A stretch of DNA of 64,000 nucleotides from Flaviramulus sp. (GCA_030731745.1 JANQTJ010000046.1:62001-126000); one strand, 5' to 3'. Positions 51,159 to 60,548 are shown, numbered from the stretch's first letter. Notes: generated from the sequence alone by a model not told the origin. A program made the numbers and translations.

Positions 51159-52331
51159 TTAATCTTCAATCCTATTTTCATCAAAAGCAGATGGTAATAA
51201 TTTTGGAATAAACTTAACTACCAACGGTAGTAACAAAGCGCCGCCTGGAAGTAAAAAGATGGCTAAACTTGGTATGGATTTAAAGATGTCTAAAAGTTGT
51301 TCTTGAACTTTTTTTTGTTCTTCTTTATTTAAATCTCTTATTGTAGATTGAGTAAGTAGCACCATGAGTTCTTTGCTATCTTTTAGTTCTCTGTAAAGGC
51401 GTTTACTATTTCTAGTAATAAGTTTTATAACCACCCTACTAGAATTGTTATAAAAACTTTGAACAATATTTTTTGAACTTAAAAGGACAATATTATCTTT
51501 ATTAGTAGTGTAAAATTGATTAACCGTTTCAATTGATGTTTTGATGATAGAAACGTTGAGATTTAAATCCTGTCCTAATTTTTTTAAAAACTTCTGTTCT
51601 TCAATATCAATAATAGCATCTGTCCAGGTAGCCATACATGCTAAGTCTAAAATGTAGAATTTTTCAAAGTCTGTTTTGATAAAATTTAAGGCTGTTTTAT
51701 AATCCAAATTTGAATTATCATAATAGCGCAAAGATGATTCAAATAATTTAATTAAACTTTCGTCATACTGATTTTTTATGGCTTTAGAATTTAAAACATC
51801 TAACGAAATTGATGCGATAGCAGCTTCCATATTTTTAAGATAATCTATTGAAATTGCATCGTCACTTAAATATTTTTTAAATGCTAAAACATCTACAAAT
51901 AATAAAGCATTTATAATAAAGTAATTAAAATTTTTGGTAATTAAATTCCCATTTATTTGTATGCGCCTATGAATTATTTTTTCTAACTGTTCGCTAGATT
52001 TTTTTCCAGATAAGAGATCGTTAAAAAAAGTTTTTCTAGTCTCGTTTATACTTTTGTAAAAATTTATTACACTATCAGAGAATACTTCATTGGTCTCTGA
52101 TTGGATGTGAATATAATAAAATGAAATTGCTAAATTTAACTTACAAAGTTCTTCTTCAGTTAAATCATCTTTTTTTAGAACTTGACCAATTATTTCTTGA
52201 TTACTCCCATAAATAAAGCCACAACTTCTTAATTCTTCATAGAAATCATCTTCACTGTATTTTAATAAAAGATGGTTTTTTTCTACTTGCTTAAGCAATT
52301 TTAGTATCCAACCTGTAGCAGATGGGTTCAT
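51159..52331 (-). CDS. LETM1-like protein
   Basis: This 390-residue, mainly helical protein ends in a hydrophobic segment, SIPSLAIFLLPGGALLLPLVVKFIPKLLPSAF (about 352-382), which matches the start of the LETM1 domain of the mitochondrial cation-exchange protein. I recall flavobacterial relatives under the name LETM1-related biofilm-associated protein. The N-terminal region shows no motif. It has one membrane helix at most. It lies between lpxD and sodC on the same strand. Confidence 0.72.
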   Translation of the reverse strand: MNPSATGWILKLLKQVEKNHLLLKYSEDDFYEELRSCGFIYGSNQEIIGQVLKKDDLTEEELCKLNLAISFYYIHIQSETNEVFSDSVINFYKSINETRKTFFNDLLSGKKSSEQLEKIIHRRIQINGNLITKNFNYFIINALLFVDVLAFKKYLSDDAISIDYLKNMEAAIASISLDVLNSKAIKNQYDESLIKLFESSLRYYDNSNLDYKTALNFIKTDFEKFYILDLACMATWTDAIIDIEEQKFLKKLGQDLNLNVSIIKTSIETVNQFYTTNKDNIVLLSSKNIVQSFYNNSSRVVIKLITRNSKRLYRELKDSKELMVLLTQSTIRDLNKEEQKKVQEQLLDIFKSIPSLAIFLLPGGALLLPLVVKFIPKLLPSAFDENRIED

Positions 52332-52445
52332 AATACTTCACTATATAAATGAGTGATAAAAGTAAGGTTTTTTGAAATTTAAAATAGATTTTTTATTCAA
52401 TAAACTAATTTCTTTCTCATTTCAATTTTAAAATTGAAAAAATAA

Positions 52446-52470
52446 AAAAGCTACTTGTAAAGTAGCTTTT
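52446..52470 (-). terminator. sodC terminator
   Basis: AAAAGCTACTT pairs with AAGTAGCTTTT around GTA; on the minus strand the T run follows, 28 bp beyond the sodC stop. Confidence 0.75.
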
Positions 52471-52497
52471 AATAAATTAAAAATTAATAATAATAAG

Positions 52498-53073
52498 TTA
52501 TTCTATAATACCTGCACAACTTACTCTAGCTCCTGCAGCTCCAGATGGCTGTGATATTAGATCATCTTCACCGGCATGTATAATAACACTTTTACTAACA
52601 ATGTTTTTTGTGTCGTCATCACAATTAATACACCACTCGTCTGTGCTAAATTCAATGGTAGCATTTCCGCTTTCATCAGCAGTAAAATTACCAATATCGC
52701 CTTTATGATATCCAGCTTCTGCACCCCAAGCGCCATGTGGTTGATTGGTTGGATTCCAGTGTCCACCAGCCGATGTGCCATCAGCTGTAGAACAATCAGA
52801 AGTTGCATGGATGTGTATAGCATGTACGCCTGATTTTAAACCACTTACTGTTGCTAGCATTTTAACTGTACCATTATCTTCAGTAAAAACAACATTACCA
52901 CTAACATTACTTTCGCTTTTAGCATTTAAAGCTATAGTTAACGTTTTAGTATTAACTTCTTCTATAACCATTTCAGTAGATTCGTTTTCAACTACTACTT
53001 CCTCTTTTTTTGTTTGTTTACAAGCTGTTGCGCTAATGGCAAAAGCTATCATTAAAACACTTATTTTTTTCAT
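52498..53073 (-). CDS. sodC: Cu/Zn superoxide dismutase lipoprotein
   Basis: This 191-residue periplasmic or outer-membrane enzyme dismutates superoxide. The lipobox is SATAC (C18). Metal ligands are seen in HAIHIHATSDC, GGHWNPTNQPHG, YHKGDIGN and VIIHAGEDD, and the disulfide cysteine in RVSCAGII. An additional CINCDDD segment (near 150-156) is unusual. A divergent hemN gene shares its 123-bp upstream region, including the Crp/Fnr-type site. Confidence 0.95.
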   Translation of the reverse strand: MKKISVLMIAFAISATACKQTKKEEVVVENESTEMVIEEVNTKTLTIALNAKSESNVSGNVVFTEDNGTVKMLATVSGLKSGVHAIHIHATSDCSTADGTSAGGHWNPTNQPHGAWGAEAGYHKGDIGNFTADESGNATIEFSTDEWCINCDDDTKNIVSKSVIIHAGEDDLISQPSGAAGARVSCAGIIE

Positions 53074-53135
53074 TTTAAATTGATTTTTTTATTTAACCGA
53101 AGTTAAGAGAATATAACTGCAATTACAAATATTAC

Positions 53136-53179
53136 ATGACATATATCATATTTTTAATTATCTGATTCCTATAATTTTG
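53136..53179 (+). promoter_or_regulatory. Crp/Fnr-type promoter of hemN-usp
   Basis: ATGAC-ATAT-ATCAT (53136-53149) is a Crp/Fnr-type palindrome. The -7 box TAATTTTG (53172-53179) starts exactly 36 nt further on and lies 17 nt before the ATG. The palindrome is thus centred near -41, the position of a class II activator. An oxygen-controlled hemN is well known in other bacteria. Confidence 0.7.
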
Positions 53180-53196
53180 AATAATAAAAGTAAGTT

Positions 53197-54561
53197 ATGA
53201 TGAATTCGTTAGTCAATAAATACAATGTAGCGGGACCACGTTACACGAGTTATCCAACGGTTCCATATTGGAATTTAGAGTCATTTTCATTAAAAAAATG
53301 GCAATCATCTTTAATACAATCTTTTAATGAAAGTAATGTAAATGAGGGTATTAGCCTATATGTTCATTTACCATTTTGTGAAAGTTTATGTGCGTTTTGT
53401 GGTTGTAATAATCGCATAACTAAACAGCATACCGTAGAAGAAGCCTATATTAACGCCCTTTTGAAAGAATGGAGTTTATATCGTGATTTGTTTAATGGAA
53501 GACCCATTATTAAAGAATTGCACCTTGGTGGTGGTACACCAACTTTTTTTAGCCCTGATAGTTTAAACCGATTAATTACAGGGATTTTAAGACGTGCAGA
53601 ACTTGCTGAAAATTATGAATTTAGTTTTGAAGGCCATCCTACCAACACAACTAGAGAACATTTACAAGTATTATATGATTTAGGCTTTAGGCGTGTTAGT
53701 TATGGCGTACAAGATTATAACGAATCTGTTCAAAAAGCTATACATAGAATACAAACTTTTGAGAATGTGAAAGAAGCTACAGAGTTAGCTAGAGAAATTG
53801 GTTATACATCTGTGGGGCACGATATTATTTTTGGTTTACCTTTTCAAACAAAAAAACATATTAAAGAAACAATTTTAAAAACTAAAGAATTATTACCAGA
53901 CCGCTTAGCCTTTTATAGCTATGCTCACGTGCCATGGCAAAAAGGAAATGGGCAACGAGGTTTTAATGAAGCCGATTTGCCCTCTGCCAAACTTAAACGG
54001 AAACAATACGAAATAGGAAAAAAAGTATTAGAAGAAGTTGGTTATGTTGAGGTAGGTATGGATCATTTTGCATTGCCAACAGATACCTTATACCAGTCTA
54101 TGGTAGAAGGTAATTTACATAGAAATTTTATGGGCTATACAGCTTCAAAAACTCAGGCTATGATTGGTTTAGGGGTTTCAACAATTAGTGATAGTTGGTA
54201 TGGTTTTTCTCAAAATGTTAAAGGTGTTGAGGCATATTATCATTTATTAAATCAGAATATTTTACCAATTTATAGAGGTCATATTTTAAATGAAGAAGAT
54301 TTAATTATTCGTAAGCATATTCTTAATTTGATGTGTCGTTTTAAAACATCTAGATTAAAAAACGAACTTTATTTTAAAGAACTTCCAGAAGTGCTTGATA
54401 GACTTAATGAAATGCAAAAAGATGGTTTACTAAATATAAGTTCTAATACAATTGAAGTTACTAAAAAAGGGCAACCATTTATTCGAAATATATGTATGGC
54501 TTTTGATTTACTTTTACAAAGAAATCAGCCCAAGACACAACTGTTTTCGATGACTATTTAA
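53197..54561 (+). CDS. hemN: oxygen-independent coproporphyrinogen III oxidase
   Basis: This 454-residue radical-SAM enzyme makes protoporphyrinogen in heme synthesis without oxygen. The cluster ligands are C61, C65 and C68 in FCESLCAFCGC, with C70 following. GGGTPTFF and SFEGHPTNTTREHLQ, HDIIFGLPFQT and the C-terminal MCRFKTS match HemN rather than HemW. The first two codons are both ATG. The universal stress gene follows 15 bp later under the same Crp/Fnr-type promoter. Confidence 0.95.
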   Translation: MMNSLVNKYNVAGPRYTSYPTVPYWNLESFSLKKWQSSLIQSFNESNVNEGISLYVHLPFCESLCAFCGCNNRITKQHTVEEAYINALLKEWSLYRDLFNGRPIIKELHLGGGTPTFFSPDSLNRLITGILRRAELAENYEFSFEGHPTNTTREHLQVLYDLGFRRVSYGVQDYNESVQKAIHRIQTFENVKEATELAREIGYTSVGHDIIFGLPFQTKKHIKETILKTKELLPDRLAFYSYAHVPWQKGNGQRGFNEADLPSAKLKRKQYEIGKKVLEEVGYVEVGMDHFALPTDTLYQSMVEGNLHRNFMGYTASKTQAMIGLGVSTISDSWYGFSQNVKGVEAYYHLLNQNILPIYRGHILNEEDLIIRKHILNLMCRFKTSRLKNELYFKELPEVLDRLNEMQKDGLLNISSNTIEVTKKGQPFIRNICMAFDLLLQRNQPKTQLFSMTI

Positions 54562-54576
54562 CTTTAAATAAGTATT

Positions 54577-55410
54577 ATGAAAAAAATTATAGTCCCTGTA
54601 GATTTTTCCGATTATTCAGAATACGCTTTGAAAACAGCAGCTAAACTTGCAAAAAAATATGAGGCAGAAATTTTAGCATTACATATGTTAGAGATGTCAG
54701 ATTTATTATTAACCACATCAGATGGTATACAAATTGAAAAAGCAAACTTTTTTTTAAAATTATCTGAGGATAAATTTGAAAAATTTTTAAAAAAAGATTA
54801 CTTAAATGATATTAAACTTACACCAATAATTAAACATTTTAAGGTATTTACTGAGGTAGATGATGTTGCTAAAAAACATGATGCAGATCTCATAATAATG
54901 GGCTCTCACGGAGTTAGTGGAGTGAAAGAATTTTTTTTAGGATCTAACACAGAACGCGTGGTTAGAAGTAGTGAGATACCAGTTTTAGTGGTTAAAAATG
55001 AAAGCAACGATATTAATTTTGAAAACGTGGTTTTTGCTTGTGATTTTTCAGAAGAATCAATAAAACCATATATTAATGCAGTTAAAATGTTTGATTCACT
55101 AAATTCAAAAATTAATTTTGTACATGTTAATTTACCTAATGAGCGTTTTCTGAGTTCTATAGAAATTGAAAAAAAAGTTGTTAGTTTTTTTACAAAAACC
55201 GAACATAATTTGGATAAGATGAAAGACGTTCATTATGTTTCTGATTATACAATTGAAGATGGGGTTTTAAACTTTGCTCTAAAAATGGGAGCTGATATTA
55301 TTGCGATTCCAACACATGGAAGAAAAGGTTTAGCTCATTTTTTTGAAGGTAGTGTTGGAGAAGATATAGTTAATCATGCTACGTTGCCTGTAATAACTTT
55401 TAAAATTTAA
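54577..55410 (+). CDS. tandem universal stress protein
   Basis: This 277-residue protein has two Usp domains (about 1-140 and 148-277). The first has KKIIVPVDFSDYSEYALKTAAKLA and the ATP-binding pattern G-x2-G-x9-G-S (GSHGVSGVKEFFLGS). The second has VVFACDFSEES and THGRKGLAHFFEGS. Tandem Usp proteins are often induced by low oxygen or stasis. Cotranscription with hemN supports that. Its 3' end overlaps the convergent TolC-like gene by 11 bp. Confidence 0.92.
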   Translation: MKKIIVPVDFSDYSEYALKTAAKLAKKYEAEILALHMLEMSDLLLTTSDGIQIEKANFFLKLSEDKFEKFLKKDYLNDIKLTPIIKHFKVFTEVDDVAKKHDADLIIMGSHGVSGVKEFFLGSNTERVVRSSEIPVLVVKNESNDINFENVVFACDFSEESIKPYINAVKMFDSLNSKINFVHVNLPNERFLSSIEIEKKVVSFFTKTEHNLDKMKDVHYVSDYTIEDGVLNFALKMGADIIAIPTHGRKGLAHFFEGSVGEDIVNHATLPVITFKI

Positions 55411-56806
55411 TATCAATATCTGATATAGCAAGAACATTGAATAAACCAGCTTTGGTGTTGAAAAACTCATTTTCTAACGAAATGGCTTTTAATTTAGCAT
55501 CAATAAGTTTTGACTCTCTTGAGTTAACCAAAAACAAAGAGCTTTCTCCTAAAAAGAATTTACGCTCTTCAGCTTCTAGCATGGTACCATAATCATCTAC
55601 AATAATTCGTGTGAATTCATTTTGCGAAATAAAAGATGCTAATTCTTGATTAATAGCATCTATTTTATTTTTTAAAGTTACCTCAGTTGATTTGATTTCA
55701 AATTGTGTGTCTTGCATTTTTAGTTTTGCCAATCTTAAATCTGCACGTTCTTTTCTTAGAAAAAGAGGAAAACTAATATTTAATCCACTTTTGTAAGCTG
55801 CAGTACTAAACGATCTTGATATTTCTGGAGTTTCAGAAAGAAAATTATATTGTAAATCAATTTTGGGTAATAAGTTATTAAGTGTTAAACGGCGTTCAAT
55901 GTTTAAACTCTGTAATTTGAAATCTAATGATTGTAATTTTGGATGATTATTTAAATCTAAATTTTCAATATCAAGCGCAGATGTGTTTAAAGTAACATCA
56001 ACTGATTGTAATGTATTGATATCAGGAATCACATTGTCTTTTATTTCAATAGGAGTGTTTTCATTTAACCATAAATAGTTTGAAAGTTCTAAAGATGATT
56101 TTATGAATTTAATTCTTGATTTTTCTAAATTTAACTTTCTATCATTTAAAGCAATTCGTGCTTCTAGCGTATCAATAGCTGGCATTTCACCAACTTCGTA
56201 ACTCTTTTTTATCCCTTCAAAACGCATTTCGGCATTCACCAAAAATTCTTCGTAAACCCGTTTATCATTAAAACTTTTTAACCAGTTAAAGTAAGTAATT
56301 GTGGCATCATATAAAATATTATTTACCATAAGTTGTCTATCAGCTTGTGCTTGTTTTACAAACATTTTTGATTGTTTTAGCATAGCCATTCGTTTATTTA
56401 TAAGTAAATCTTGAGCAACAGAAACAGAAACACCAACACTATATAATCCATCATTAGGAAGGTTAGCTTCAGGATCTAAGAAAACGCCATCATTTTCTTC
56501 AAAATTTCCTTTTAACTCGACGCCATACCAAGTTGGTATTTTAAAAGCAGCATTTAATTTATCATAATATTCTGTGCCTTTAAACTTTTTTCTATCATAA
56601 TCTACTTCAAGTTTTGGATCGAAAGCACCACGGGCTTTCAGTAATTTAGCTTCACTTTCGTTGATTATTAAATTGGCCTGCTTAACTATTGGATGAAATG
56701 TTTTTACATAGCCTAAGTATTCAGATAAACCTATCACAGTTAAGCTGTCTTGAGCATGACTTAAAGTAACTACTGAAAATAATATGCCTAATAGAATATT
56801 TTTCAT
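55400..56806 (-). CDS. TolC-family outer-membrane efflux protein
   Basis: This 468-residue protein has a signal peptide (1-18, cut near HAQ) and two long helical OEP repeats (KQANLIINESEAKLLKARGAFDPKLEVDYD; SNPKLQSLDFKLQSLNIERRLTLNNLLPKIDLQYN-like). It forms the outer-membrane channel of a tripartite exporter. Its ATG overlaps the stop of the HlyD-like gene (ATGA, 56803-56806). It is last in the tetR-ABC-hlyD-tolC operon. Confidence 0.9.
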   Translation of the reverse strand: MKNILLGILFSVVTLSHAQDSLTVIGLSEYLGYVKTFHPIVKQANLIINESEAKLLKARGAFDPKLEVDYDRKKFKGTEYYDKLNAAFKIPTWYGVELKGNFEENDGVFLDPEANLPNDGLYSVGVSVSVAQDLLINKRMAMLKQSKMFVKQAQADRQLMVNNILYDATITYFNWLKSFNDKRVYEEFLVNAEMRFEGIKKSYEVGEMPAIDTLEARIALNDRKLNLEKSRIKFIKSSLELSNYLWLNENTPIEIKDNVIPDINTLQSVDVTLNTSALDIENLDLNNHPKLQSLDFKLQSLNIERRLTLNNLLPKIDLQYNFLSETPEISRSFSTAAYKSGLNISFPLFLRKERADLRLAKLKMQDTQFEIKSTEVTLKNKIDAINQELASFISQNEFTRIIVDDYGTMLEAEERKFFLGESSLFLVNSRESKLIDAKLKAISLENEFFNTKAGLFNVLAISDIDIKF

Positions 56807-58164
56807 TTTTTATCTTTTTTGGCGGCTGACATTTTACTTCCTTCTGGTTGATAATAATTAGGAGGGAAACTGTTAATTTGTCTCCATAATTCAAACCAAA
56901 TAGGCACATCTTCTAATAATGCTATTGTTCTGGCTCCAGAACCAACACGGATGGCTTCTGGCCAAGTATGATCGGTTTCATCAGGTGCTAATAAAATTCT
57001 ATACCTTCCGTTATCGCTTATAAAATTTTCGATGGCTACAACTTTAGCACCATAGGTACCATAAGATACATTAGGCCATCCGCTAAAAACTATGGCTGGC
57101 CAACCATCAAATTGGACACGTACTTTTTCATCAATATGTATTAATGGCAAATCTATTGGTCTCACAAAGGTTTCAACAGCCAAATCATATTGCGCAGGCA
57201 TAATACCTACTAGTTCTTCACCTTCTTTAAAAGTAACACCAATACCACCTGTTAATGCTTTGTTTATATATCCGTTTTGAGGAGCGGTTACATAAAGTAA
57301 ATTATTACGCATTTTGTAATTTGTATACTCGTTTTCTAACTTAGTTACTTGTGCTTTGGCATCAAAACCACTAGATTGAGCCGTAAACATGTCACTTTGT
57401 GCTTTAGATATTTTGTCTGCATATTGAGCGGTAATACTAGAGAGTTCGATTTGTGCATTTATAACCTCATTTTTGCTTGCTAAATATTTATTCTCTTGAG
57501 AAATTAATTTAGCTTGAGTTTCTTGTAGCTTCAAACGTTTCTCCTCAACATCTTTAACAGCTTTTAATCCTTCATTTTCTAAAGTTTGAATTCGATTAAA
57601 TTGAGTCTCTGCTATTATGATATTTGTTTTAGCAGCTTCCAAATCAATACTATCGCTTTTAACTTTCAAATGAGCTTGTAAAAGTTTATTTTGAGTTTGT
57701 TCCATCTTTAATTTTTCTTCTTTCATTAAAGCTGTAACTTGTCTATTTAAAGCATCTACTTTACCACCATAAGCAACAACAGAAGATGATTTTGCTTCTA
57801 TCTGCTCACTAGTTCGCTCAACTAATCTTTCATCAAAATATTCACTTTTAACTTCAGAAATTCTTAAAATAGTATCACCTTTTTCTACATAATCACCTTC
57901 TTGTACAAACCATTCTTCTATTCTTCCTGGAATTTGAGATTGTATAGTTTGAGGTCTTTGATTAGGTTTTAATGTAGTTACTAAACCTTGACCTGTAATA
58001 TTTTGTGTCCATGGTAAAAAGAGAACAATTATCATGATGATAGCTGCTGCTAACAAAAACTTATTAAATTGTTTGTAGTAGTTTTTTCTAAATATGTCTT
58101 TTCCAGATTTGAAATCTGTAATTGGAACTTTTTTATTTAATTGATTATGAGATATATTAAGCAT
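56803..58164 (-). CDS. HlyD-family membrane fusion protein
   Basis: This periplasmic adaptor links the ABC protein to the TolC channel. It has a transmembrane helix (about 33-54, FLLAAAIIMIIVLFLPW), a lipoyl half-motif (QSQIPGRIEEWFVQEGDYVEKGDTILRI), a long coiled coil (about 95-270) and a second half (YVTAPQNGYINKALTGGIGVTFKEGEELVGIMPA) with a barrel. A GTG at 58188 would add eight residues and overlap the ABC gene. The ATG at 58164, 4 bp after the ABC stop, is preferred, giving 453 residues. Confidence 0.9.
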   Translation of the reverse strand: MLNISHNQLNKKVPITDFKSGKDIFRKNYYKQFNKFLLAAAIIMIIVLFLPWTQNITGQGLVTTLKPNQRPQTIQSQIPGRIEEWFVQEGDYVEKGDTILRISEVKSEYFDERLVERTSEQIEAKSSSVVAYGGKVDALNRQVTALMKEEKLKMEQTQNKLLQAHLKVKSDSIDLEAAKTNIIIAETQFNRIQTLENEGLKAVKDVEEKRLKLQETQAKLISQENKYLASKNEVINAQIELSSITAQYADKISKAQSDMFTAQSSGFDAKAQVTKLENEYTNYKMRNNLLYVTAPQNGYINKALTGGIGVTFKEGEELVGIMPAQYDLAVETFVRPIDLPLIHIDEKVRVQFDGWPAIVFSGWPNVSYGTYGAKVVAIENFISDNGRYRILLAPDETDHTWPEAIRVGSGARTIALLEDVPIWFELWRQINSFPPNYYQPEGSKMSAAKKDKK

Positions 58165-58168
58165 AGTC

Positions 58169-59830
58169 TTATTGTTTTTTAATTTCACCTTTATCTAATT
58201 CGATGGTTTGCGAACATTTTGTTTTCCAAGTGTCATTACCGCTAACTACTACAATGCCCCAAGGCCTGTCTTTATCAGTTAAATAATTTATAATACCATT
58301 AGTTTCTGATGGGTTGAAACGATCTAAGGCATCTTCTAAAATTAAAATTTTAGGTTTTTTAAGAATAGCTCTTGCTAAAATTAGTTTTTTAGATACTGTG
58401 TGAGACATTTGTTTACCGTCTGGATATAATATGGTTTGTAAGCCATTTGGTTGTTCTTTTATAAAGTCCATTAAGGCAATATTTGATAAGGTTTCAAAAA
58501 TTTCATCATCTGTAATATTAGGATTACCAAAAGTTAAATTTTCTTTAATGGTTCCTTCAAAAGGGGTTTCTTCCGTTAAAGATAATCCTAAATGTGCTCT
58601 AAAATGGTTTAGATTTAAGCTGTTAATCGATAAATTATTTATATTAATATTACCTGAAGTTGCTTGGTTTACTCCAGCTATCAAACGTAGTAGCGTTGAT
58701 TTTCCAGAACCACTTTCTCCAGAAATTAAAATTCTACTTTTATTATTTATGTTAAGAGAAATGTTATGTAATAAAGGTTTTTCTCTATCAGGAACATCAT
58801 AAGATACTTGATCCAGTTCAATATTAAGATCGTTTTTAAAGACTGGTTTTTCGCCGTCTTGATCTTCTAGATCTTTATCAACAATTTGCCCAATTTTTTC
58901 AATTGATGTTAGTACGTCGTAGAATGATTCTAAACCCAGAATTAATTTCTCAACAGATGCTATAACTAATAAAATAATAATTTCGGCAGCAACAAATTGT
59001 CCTATATTCATTTCTTGATTAAGCACTAATGCACCGCCAATAAGTAATAAACTTGCTGTAACAACTACTTTAAAGCTTATCATTTGTATGAATTGAATTA
59101 CTAAAATTTTAAAATGACTTTCTCTAGATTTTAAATAATCATTTACTAAATAATCGTTTTTAGATAACCCTAAATTAGTGTTTCCAGATAGTTTAAAGCT
59201 TATAATTGTTCTTGCAATTTCTTGAATCCAATGCGCTACTTTATATTTATTTTTAGATTCTTTTAAACTAGTTTCTAAACCTTTTTTTGCTGTGAATTTA
59301 AAAACAACATAAATAAGTACTAATAAAAGTAGACCAAAGATTATAAAAAATGGATGATAAAATGATAATAATATTAACGCAAATAGTATTTGTAAAATAG
59401 CTGTAGGAACATCTATTAATATTTTTGACAATCCTTTTTGAATGGTTAACGTATCAAAAAAACGATTTGCTAATTCTGGGGGATAGTAATTACGTAATTG
59501 TGCCGTTTTTATTTTTGGGAATCTATAACTTAACTCAAAAGAAGATCTTATAAATATACGTTGTTGGATAGTCTCAATAATTCTTAATTGCATCAATTGT
59601 AGAGCTCCAGAAAAGGCAACACCTAAAGTTACCAATACAACTAAAACTACCCACGATGTAGATATCTGCGCTCCTTGTATCAAATTAATAATGGCTTGAA
59701 TGCCAAGTGGGAGTGATAAGGCTACAACACCCGCAAAAATAGCGTAGTAAAATATTTGGAATATATCTTTTTTCTCAAGTTGTAAAAGACCAATTAAACG
59801 TTGCCAAGGGGTCATATTCGGTTCAGCCAT
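58169..59830 (-). CDS. ABC transporter (TMD-NBD fusion) with degenerate ATPase motifs
   Basis: This 553-residue half-transporter has about six helices (residues 25-310) and a nucleotide-binding domain (about 335-553), arranged like HlyB without the peptidase domain. Walker A is intact (GESGSGKST, 371-379). The other motifs deviate: the Q-loop glutamine is missing near 418-423 (LTEETPF), the LSGGQ signature is replaced by MSHTVSKK (475-482), Walker B reads ILILED (495-500) with E-D in place of D-E, and the H-loop histidine is absent (VVVSGND, 527-533). The gene order tetR-ABC-hlyD-tolC implies a type-I-secretion-like exporter. I recall the same changes in flavobacterial relatives, so this may be a family trait. 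Confidence 0.85.
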   Translation of the reverse strand: MAEPNMTPWQRLIGLLQLEKKDIFQIFYYAIFAGVVALSLPLGIQAIINLIQGAQISTSWVVLVVLVTLGVAFSGALQLMQLRIIETIQQRIFIRSSFELSYRFPKIKTAQLRNYYPPELANRFFDTLTIQKGLSKILIDVPTAILQILFALILLSFYHPFFIIFGLLLLVLIYVVFKFTAKKGLETSLKESKNKYKVAHWIQEIARTIISFKLSGNTNLGLSKNDYLVNDYLKSRESHFKILVIQFIQMISFKVVVTASLLLIGGALVLNQEMNIGQFVAAEIIILLVIASVEKLILGLESFYDVLTSIEKIGQIVDKDLEDQDGEKPVFKNDLNIELDQVSYDVPDREKPLLHNISLNINNKSRILISGESGSGKSTLLRLIAGVNQATSGNININNLSINSLNLNHFRAHLGLSLTEETPFEGTIKENLTFGNPNITDDEIFETLSNIALMDFIKEQPNGLQTILYPDGKQMSHTVSKKLILARAILKKPKILILEDALDRFNPSETNGIINYLTDKDRPWGIVVVSGNDTWKTKCSQTIELDKGEIKKQ

Positions 59831-59832
59831 AA

Positions 59833-60507
59833 TTATAATTTTAAGGTATTTAAAGTTAAGTTAACTAAGAAATTTGTTGGTGTAACATCTTCTTTACAAT
59901 CTGTGATTGATGCGAAATGATCTTTTAAAAAATGCTGGTGTAGACTACCGTCAATGATAGTACTAGCTAAAGACGATGGATAATTATAATCAGGTTTAAT
60001 TTCCTCAATGATATCTCTTAAACGTTGGACTACCCGTTTGTATATATTAAAATAGCCGTCTTTATTTTCTTTATCAACTTCCTTTGTTAAAAATGATTTT
60101 GAGTTTTCGTTAATTATGATGTTGTTTAAAACCACTTCATTAATATGTGTGTAGTTTGAATCTTCTTTGGTGGTTCTTGTAACTATTTGTATCGCCTTTT
60201 CAAGTTTTTCTTTTTTATCATAAATATTATGAGTTTCAAATACTAATTGATACTCTAACCAAGCCCAGTACCATGATGACAAGTATAATAAAAGTTTGTG
60301 TTTACTCTCAAAGTATCGGTAAATAGAACTCTCATTAGATCCTATTATGGCTCCCAGTTTTTTAAATGTAAAACTATCAAAGCCTATGTCGTTTATTAAT
60401 AAAATGCTATGCTTGATAATGCGTTTTCCTAATTCAGACGATTCAGGATCTTTAACATAAATTTTTTCAGGAACAGCAATTTTTAAATTTGATAGTAAAT
60501 TTGTCAC
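59833..60507 (-). CDS. TetR-family regulator of the exporter operon
   Basis: This 224-residue repressor has an N-terminal TetR DNA-binding domain (about 25-75: LGKRIIKHSILLINDIGFDSFTFKKLGAIIGSNESSIYRYFESKHKLLLYLSSWY) and a C-terminal ligand domain. It starts the export operon; the ABC gene begins 2 bp after it. The GTG at 60507 is preferred over the TTG at 60528, because the latter lies inside the -7 box TATATTTG and before the likely start of transcription. A 17-bp palindrome lies on its promoter, implying self-repression. Confidence 0.87.
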   Translation of the reverse strand: MTNLLSNLKIAVPEKIYVKDPESSELGKRIIKHSILLINDIGFDSFTFKKLGAIIGSNESSIYRYFESKHKLLLYLSSWYWAWLEYQLVFETHNIYDKKEKLEKAIQIVTRTTKEDSNYTHINEVVLNNIIINENSKSFLTKEVDKENKDGYFNIYKRVVQRLRDIIEEIKPDYNYPSSLASTIIDGSLHQHFLKDHFASITDCKEDVTPTNFLVNLTLNTLKL

Positions 60508-60525
60508 TTTTAATTTATTTATACG

Positions 60526-60548
60526 CAAATATAATAGTATTACTATTA
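60526..60548 (-). promoter_or_regulatory. tetR operon promoter and operator
   Basis: On the minus strand the -7 box TATATTTG (60533 to 60526) is perfect. The plus-strand palindrome TAATAGTA-T-TACTATTA (60532-60548; 8-bp arms) overlaps its upstream edge. A bound repressor would block the promoter. A half-site TAATAGTA recurs at 60603-60610. Confidence 0.72.

Noticed and set aside
52745-53083. A 112-codon plus-strand frame over sodC
   Set aside because: It is antisense to a well-supported gene, has no recognisable domain and no own promoter.
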